Shown: in pieces, positions 59,688 to 64,000 of the stretch | How the letters are laid out: the number at the start of each line of letters is the position of its first letter | Numbering within the stretch: position 1 is the stretch's first letter | From: Myxocyprinus asiaticus | Taxonomy: Eukaryota; Chordata; Actinopteri; Cypriniformes; Catostomidae | NCBI RefSeq assembly: GCF_019703515.2 | Contig: NC_059374.1 | Coordinates: 12,447,745 to 12,511,744, forward strand | Reading direction: 5' to 3' | DNA: 64,000 bases | Made by a program: the position numbers and the translations under genes | The notes under the pieces: generated by a model | Databases searched by the model: none | Told to the model about the DNA's origin: nothing | The model's input: only the letters and a program-made list of their open reading frames with translations

Positions 59688-61344
59688 ATGGCCAATAAAC
59701 AGTTCAAAGAACAAAAAACAGGGAATGAATGAAACAGAAAATAACCGATGTCCCCTTCAATTGCTTTGAAATGGAAACGATATTTTTAAATGCTGGTAAC
59801 TTCAATAACATTATTATTTCGTTCTGATCATTTTATCATGAAACCAAAGACCAAAAGGTTTATCACATGAAATTTGTAGAAAATTACACCACTTCCTGTT
59901 GCCTCGCCCCCCAAAAAAAGAGGCTTCTCTCCTTTATAGTCGCTTATTTCGGCCTTGTATTTCCAGAACTGGTCCCATTTTCTCAAAGATTTTATTCTAG
60001 GAGTTCTCCAAAGAGTTTCTGCTTAAAAGCCTATTCACAAAAATGCAAAGATCACATTTTAATAAGGAGGAGGAAATCATCAAGGTAAGAGGAAAGGCAG
60101 AGTTGACCTCATTTTTATGGATGACATCACGTTCTATGAACCTGCTTCCTTAAATCATCCAAAGTGATTGGTAGAGAGGGAACTGCTATTTGTTGGCATA
60201 TTCATAGCAGAGAGAAAGCAGGAAGTATATACAGTATATATACATACTATATATAGCTTTTAAAACGACTAAAAGCATAAAATAACTATGGATAATACAG
60301 AACCCACACCAAAGAAAACCCACAGAAAAGCAAACTGGATGCAAGAGCAACTGCAGACTTTAAGCGACAAACATCTGCCATAGGTAATTGGTTCATTCAT
60401 TCGATGTAATTGTAATTATACAAACCAAATTAATTTTTATTTCACTATTGTTTGATGTAGCCTGTTTATACAAAATGAATATAGATTTATACCATTTCAA
60501 CCCAAATATTGATACCTTTTTAAAAGATCCATGTCATTATAATATTCTAATACACTGGCTTGATTGTAACATGGATTGAAGTTAGCAACCATGCTTTGGA
60601 TCTTTTGTGATATACTCTTAGGGGTTAAGGAGTCCTCGGGATGACTTCTAAGTTGTTGAGGGGTTAGGAGCCACTTTTATCGTTAAAATGATCAGTTAAT
60701 TACTTTTAGATTAAAAATGTACAAGTCCTAAAATTAAGAGTTAGAAGCTACTTTTAGCCTTAAGATTTGTTGTGAATATGGCCCAGGAGATTTGGCAACG
60801 CTGCAACTGGTATATCACCCACCGTTAGCAAAGAGTACCTTCATTTTACAAAGAACGTTATTATCTGTTCTTTTAGTTTGTTCTTACCGATTACCATTTG
60901 GAAAGGATTTTAACATTAAAATTACACACATCACCTAAAAGTGGTCAATAATTATTATTATAGTGAAATGGGTGAAGTTCTATATACAGTTAAAATCAGC
61001 AGGAAAACACCACTAAAGCTAGATCCCAGCACACTGCCAGAGACACGAGAGCCATTTAGTTTTCCTATGAATCAAATCAAACTCTGCATTAATGACCCAT
61101 TAGAGACAGCCATTACTGTCATCTTGTAGGGACTGTAATCATATGAGGATGTAGAGTTTTGAGGCCGTGGAAATGAGAGTCATTAGAACAACTGTCGGTG
61201 CAGCATGCACCCAAAACAGTCCTTTAGAAAGTGCTTTCTCAGTATGTAGAGCGTAAAATGTAAAATAATATACAGTCTAACAAACTAGGAAGAATGGTAA
61301 GGCATATCTATATTCATAGGATCATTGGATTGGGGGTAAGTGGG
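59688..61344. other. Non-genic stretch with a Harbinger-like trace
   Basis: 60289-60380 (plus) reads a short frame with 'RKANWMQEQLQTL', faintly like the Myb-type domain of PIF/Harbinger elements, and 'gaatatggccc' near 60780 resembles such an end. Too little to call a gene. Confidence 0.3.
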
Positions 61345-61348
61345 TTGT

Positions 61349-61368
61349 GGGGGGGGGGGGGGGGGGGG
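61349..61368 (+). repeat. G20 homopolymer
   Basis: Twenty consecutive G, preceded by other short G runs. Confidence 0.85.
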
Positions 61369-61680
61369 TGTCTCTGACCTCTCTCACTTGACCATTGTGA
61401 CTGCATGCAAAAACAACCATGAAAAAAAAAAAGCTAGGTTGTTACATATTTCTGTTTGATATTTTTATTTTATACAGTTTTAGGGTGGGCGATAAGCAGA
61501 AATAGATTTCTGGTTGATAACAATACAGATGTAGATATAGACATTTTTACGGATTCAAAAATGTCTGAAAAACATAACGAAAGTTCCTTTACGTAAGATA
61601 GGGTCCAAAGTGATAGTAGACCTTTTACACATTTGAAAACCTTTTATTTGTCATTTTTGTACATTACAATGCAACAAATT

Positions 61681-62110
61681 ATTCATTTTTCTCCCCAATT
61701 TGGAATGCCCAATCCCCAATGTGCTCTAAGTCCTCGTGGTGGCGTAGTGACTCGCCTCAATCTGGGTGGCGGAGGACGAATCTCAGTTGCCTCCGCGTCT
61801 GAGACTGTCAATCCGTACATCCTATCACGTGGCTTGTTGAGCGCGTTACCACGGAGACGTAGCCCGTGTGGAGGCTTCACGCTATTCTCCGCGGCATCCA
61901 CGCACAACTCACCACATGCTCCACCGAGAGCGAACCACATTACAGTGACCACGAGGAGGTTACCCCATGTGACTCTACCCACCCTAGCATCCGGGCCAAT
62001 TTGGTTGCTTAGGAGACCTGGCTGGAGTCACTCAGCACACACTGGATTTGAACTCGTGACTCCAGTGTGGTAGTCAGCGTGTTTACTCGCTGAGCTACCC
62101 AGGCCCCCAC
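61681..62110 (-). mobile_element. Long tRNA-derived SINE, copy 3
   Basis: Reverse orientation: the tail at 61681-61700 and the tRNA-like head at 62035-62110. It is flanked by 'gcaacaaatt' (61671-61680) and 'gcaacaactt' (62111-62120), a 10-bp target-site duplication with one mismatch. Confidence 0.9.
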
Positions 62111-62120
62111 GCAACAACTT

Positions 62121-62951
62121 TTAAGTAAAGCACTAATTATTAAAGATAATACTTTAACGGCACGTTCTCCAATCAAAGTAAAAGAAGGAAACAAAAAAGC
62201 AAACCATTCATCACGCATTCGTTTTGGATTTAGCATTCCATTAAACACTGGAAATCTTTCTGGGAACTGCATGGTAGATATAATTGCACAATTAATAATA
62301 ATTAATAATTTTCTTTATTTATCACACATTATACATTTGCACATATACAGTGAAATTCTTCTTTTTCACATATCCCAGCTAGGCTGGGGTCAGAGTGCAG
62401 GGTCATTTAATAAATTAATAAAAGGTGTTATTGAATAATTCCCAAGGCACTTTTTAATGCAAAATAACACAAAGGTAACTAATGACAGATAAAAATAGAT
62501 CCACCCGAGTGATGGATAATTATTATTTGTAGTGCAAACTCTGATCAGAATGCACATTCTGTACCACACAGAAGCATTTTGCATAACCTGGGTGACATTT
62601 CTACCAGTATATTGGTATTTCACTTGCCCTCCCTTAATAGGAAATTGCTGCCATGATGCAGGTTAATATGTTGACACTAAATGCAACAAGCCATCCCATG
62701 AGCAACTGATGTTGTACAGGAATTTCTGACAAAATAAACACAGCACTTGTGAGAATGACTAAGGCAGCACTTACACCAGTACATATTTGTTTGAAAACGC
62801 ATTCATTTTGCTAAGTTTACACCTCACATCAACAATGAAACAGAGTTTTCCTCCACCAGAAAAACATTCTGCATTACAGCATGTGCTGGAAAAAGATGAC
62901 GTTAGGAAACTGAAAATGATTAGTATGGGTCCCCCTTACAAAGAATCTAGT
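62121..62951. other. Non-genic stretch
   Basis: AT-rich DNA. From about 62787 a repeat begins ('cattcattttgcta') that recurs at 63886-64000. No gene seen. Confidence 0.5.
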
Positions 62952-63155
62952 GTTCTGACAAACTTGCCGCAAATTTCCCAGTCATTATTTTCACATGCAA
63001 ATGACCATGTGTTTCAACGCAAATGTTTGCCAGAAGTTTGGCTTCACCGATAGTGTTATCTGCAGCAAACCTTTGGCGACAATGAAGAGTTTGCCGCACC
63101 GCTCATTTGCTTGTGAAAATAATGAGTGGCAAATTTGCGGCAAGTTTGCCAGAAC
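62952..63155. repeat. Inverted repeat with 53-bp arms
   Basis: 62952-63004 and 63103-63155 are reverse complements with few mismatches ('aacttgccgcaaattt', 'tcattattttcaca'), separated by 98 bp. A diverged arm recurs near 63800-63870. Confidence 0.75.
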
Positions 63156-63280
63156 TCTCGAATTTTGTAAGCCTTTACAACGCAAACTTGCGTCAAATTG
63201 TCCATTGTTGCCAAAGGTTTGCTGCAGGTTCACCACTACCAGTGAACACCTGCAAACGTAAATTTGTTATTTATTTTTTT

Positions 63281-63786
63281 AGGGCTGTCAATTTAACGCG
63301 TTAATTCAGTGCGATTAATGTTATTAAACATAACGCGTTAAAAAAATGAATGCAATTAATCGCAATATCCCCGGACCGTAATAAGGAAGATTCCTGAGAA
63401 ATGCAAGCTTGTAGTACCACATGTTTACTCCAGTGGGCAGTAAGCGAAACTTCAGCTGTATGGGCAACGCGTAGTTTATACAGAGAACAAAACAACCCTT
63501 CAGCAGACAGCACAACATGAACATGCGTTACGTTCTTACGTTCAAAACACCTGGAGCGCAAATCCAAACTAAGGGATCTCAAGATGTGTTCTTCTAAGTA
63601 TTAAACTATATTTAACTTGACTTATATATATATATATATATATTTAAATTTTTTAATATTTAAAGATAACTATGTATAATTATTGTTATTTGAGGGGCTT
63701 TCTCAGCAAATATTTGTATATGCGATTAATTAATTGGGAAACCATGTAATTAGTTCAATTAAAATTTTTAATCGATCGACAGCCCT
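63281..63786. mobile_element. TIR element, AGGGCTGTCA family (copy 3)
   Basis: Begins 'agggctgtcaatttaacgcg', ends 'aatcgatcgacagccct', with subterminal 'gcgttaa' and 'attaatcgc' repeats. It appears inserted into the repeat that continues on both sides (62.79-63.28 and 63.79-64.0 kb). Confidence 0.7.
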
Positions 63787-64000
63787 ATTATTTTTTTTAC
63801 ATTGCGGCAAATCACAAGCTCATTTGCATGTGAAAATATAGAGTTCTAGTTTGCCAGAACTCTAGATATTTTGTAAGGGTATGACTAAAATGTTTTTATT
63901 TGAAAATGCATTGATTTTGCTACATTTATGCCTCTTGTCCACAATGGAATGGTGTTTTCCTCCACCGAAAACAGAGCGTTTCCAACGAAAATGGATTAGC
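63787..64000. repeat. Continuation of the repeat at 62787-63280
   Basis: 'aaatgcattgattttgctac' and 'gttttcctccaccgaaaac' match 62790-62870 as a direct repeat. The window ends inside it. Confidence 0.55.

Overview
This is vertebrate, almost certainly teleost and probably cyprinid, nuclear DNA. The evidence is split genes with GT-AG introns, an AT-rich background, Tc1-like transposons, a long tRNA-derived SINE and many short terminal-inverted-repeat (TIR) elements of the kind that fill carp-like genomes. There is no operon, phage, plasmid or CRISPR. Two convincing host genes lie on the minus strand. One is a complete two-exon motilin-receptor-like GPCR (mlnr, 20452-22583). The other is the C-terminal 950 codons of a fibronectin type III protein of the FNDC3 family (fndc3a by synteny; 19 coding exons, 26061-54089).

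Layout. 1-10,900 holds only transposon debris: a Tc1 remnant, LTR pieces, TIR elements and hAT-like ends. 11,010-12,044 holds a broken PIM-like kinase on the minus strand. 13,440-14,850 is a decayed Ty3/gypsy pol on the plus strand. 15,230-16,218 is half a Tc1-like element with two tandem tRNA-like units inside it. 16.6-20.4 kb is non-genic with two TIR elements, the second ending 23 bp from the mlnr stop. mlnr follows, then about 1.5 kb of upstream sequence, the fndc3a 3' UTR and the fndc3a exons. The fndc3a introns carry three TTAA-flanked MITEs, a 5'-truncated L1-type LINE inside a GAAA tract, a Tc1 copy with both ends, a 2.1-kb GACA-type tetranucleotide tract and a minisatellite split by a SINE. 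54.1-64 kb is probably 5' fndc3a intron: a foldback element, a piggyBac-like element nested in another TIR transposon, two more SINE copies and further TIR elements.

The host genes. FNDC3A is a C-terminally anchored ER/secretory-membrane protein with nine FN3 domains; all nine, plus the anchor, are present here. The 19 exons join with matching phases into 2,853 bp (950 codons plus stop). The roughly 250-residue N-terminal part expected for the family was not found and probably lies beyond 64,000. FNDC3A and MLNR are also neighbours in the same order and orientation in human (13q14.2), which supports both names. I found no evidence of a new multi-gene system. The most notable signals are the nested and repetitive structures and the degenerate PIM-like kinase.
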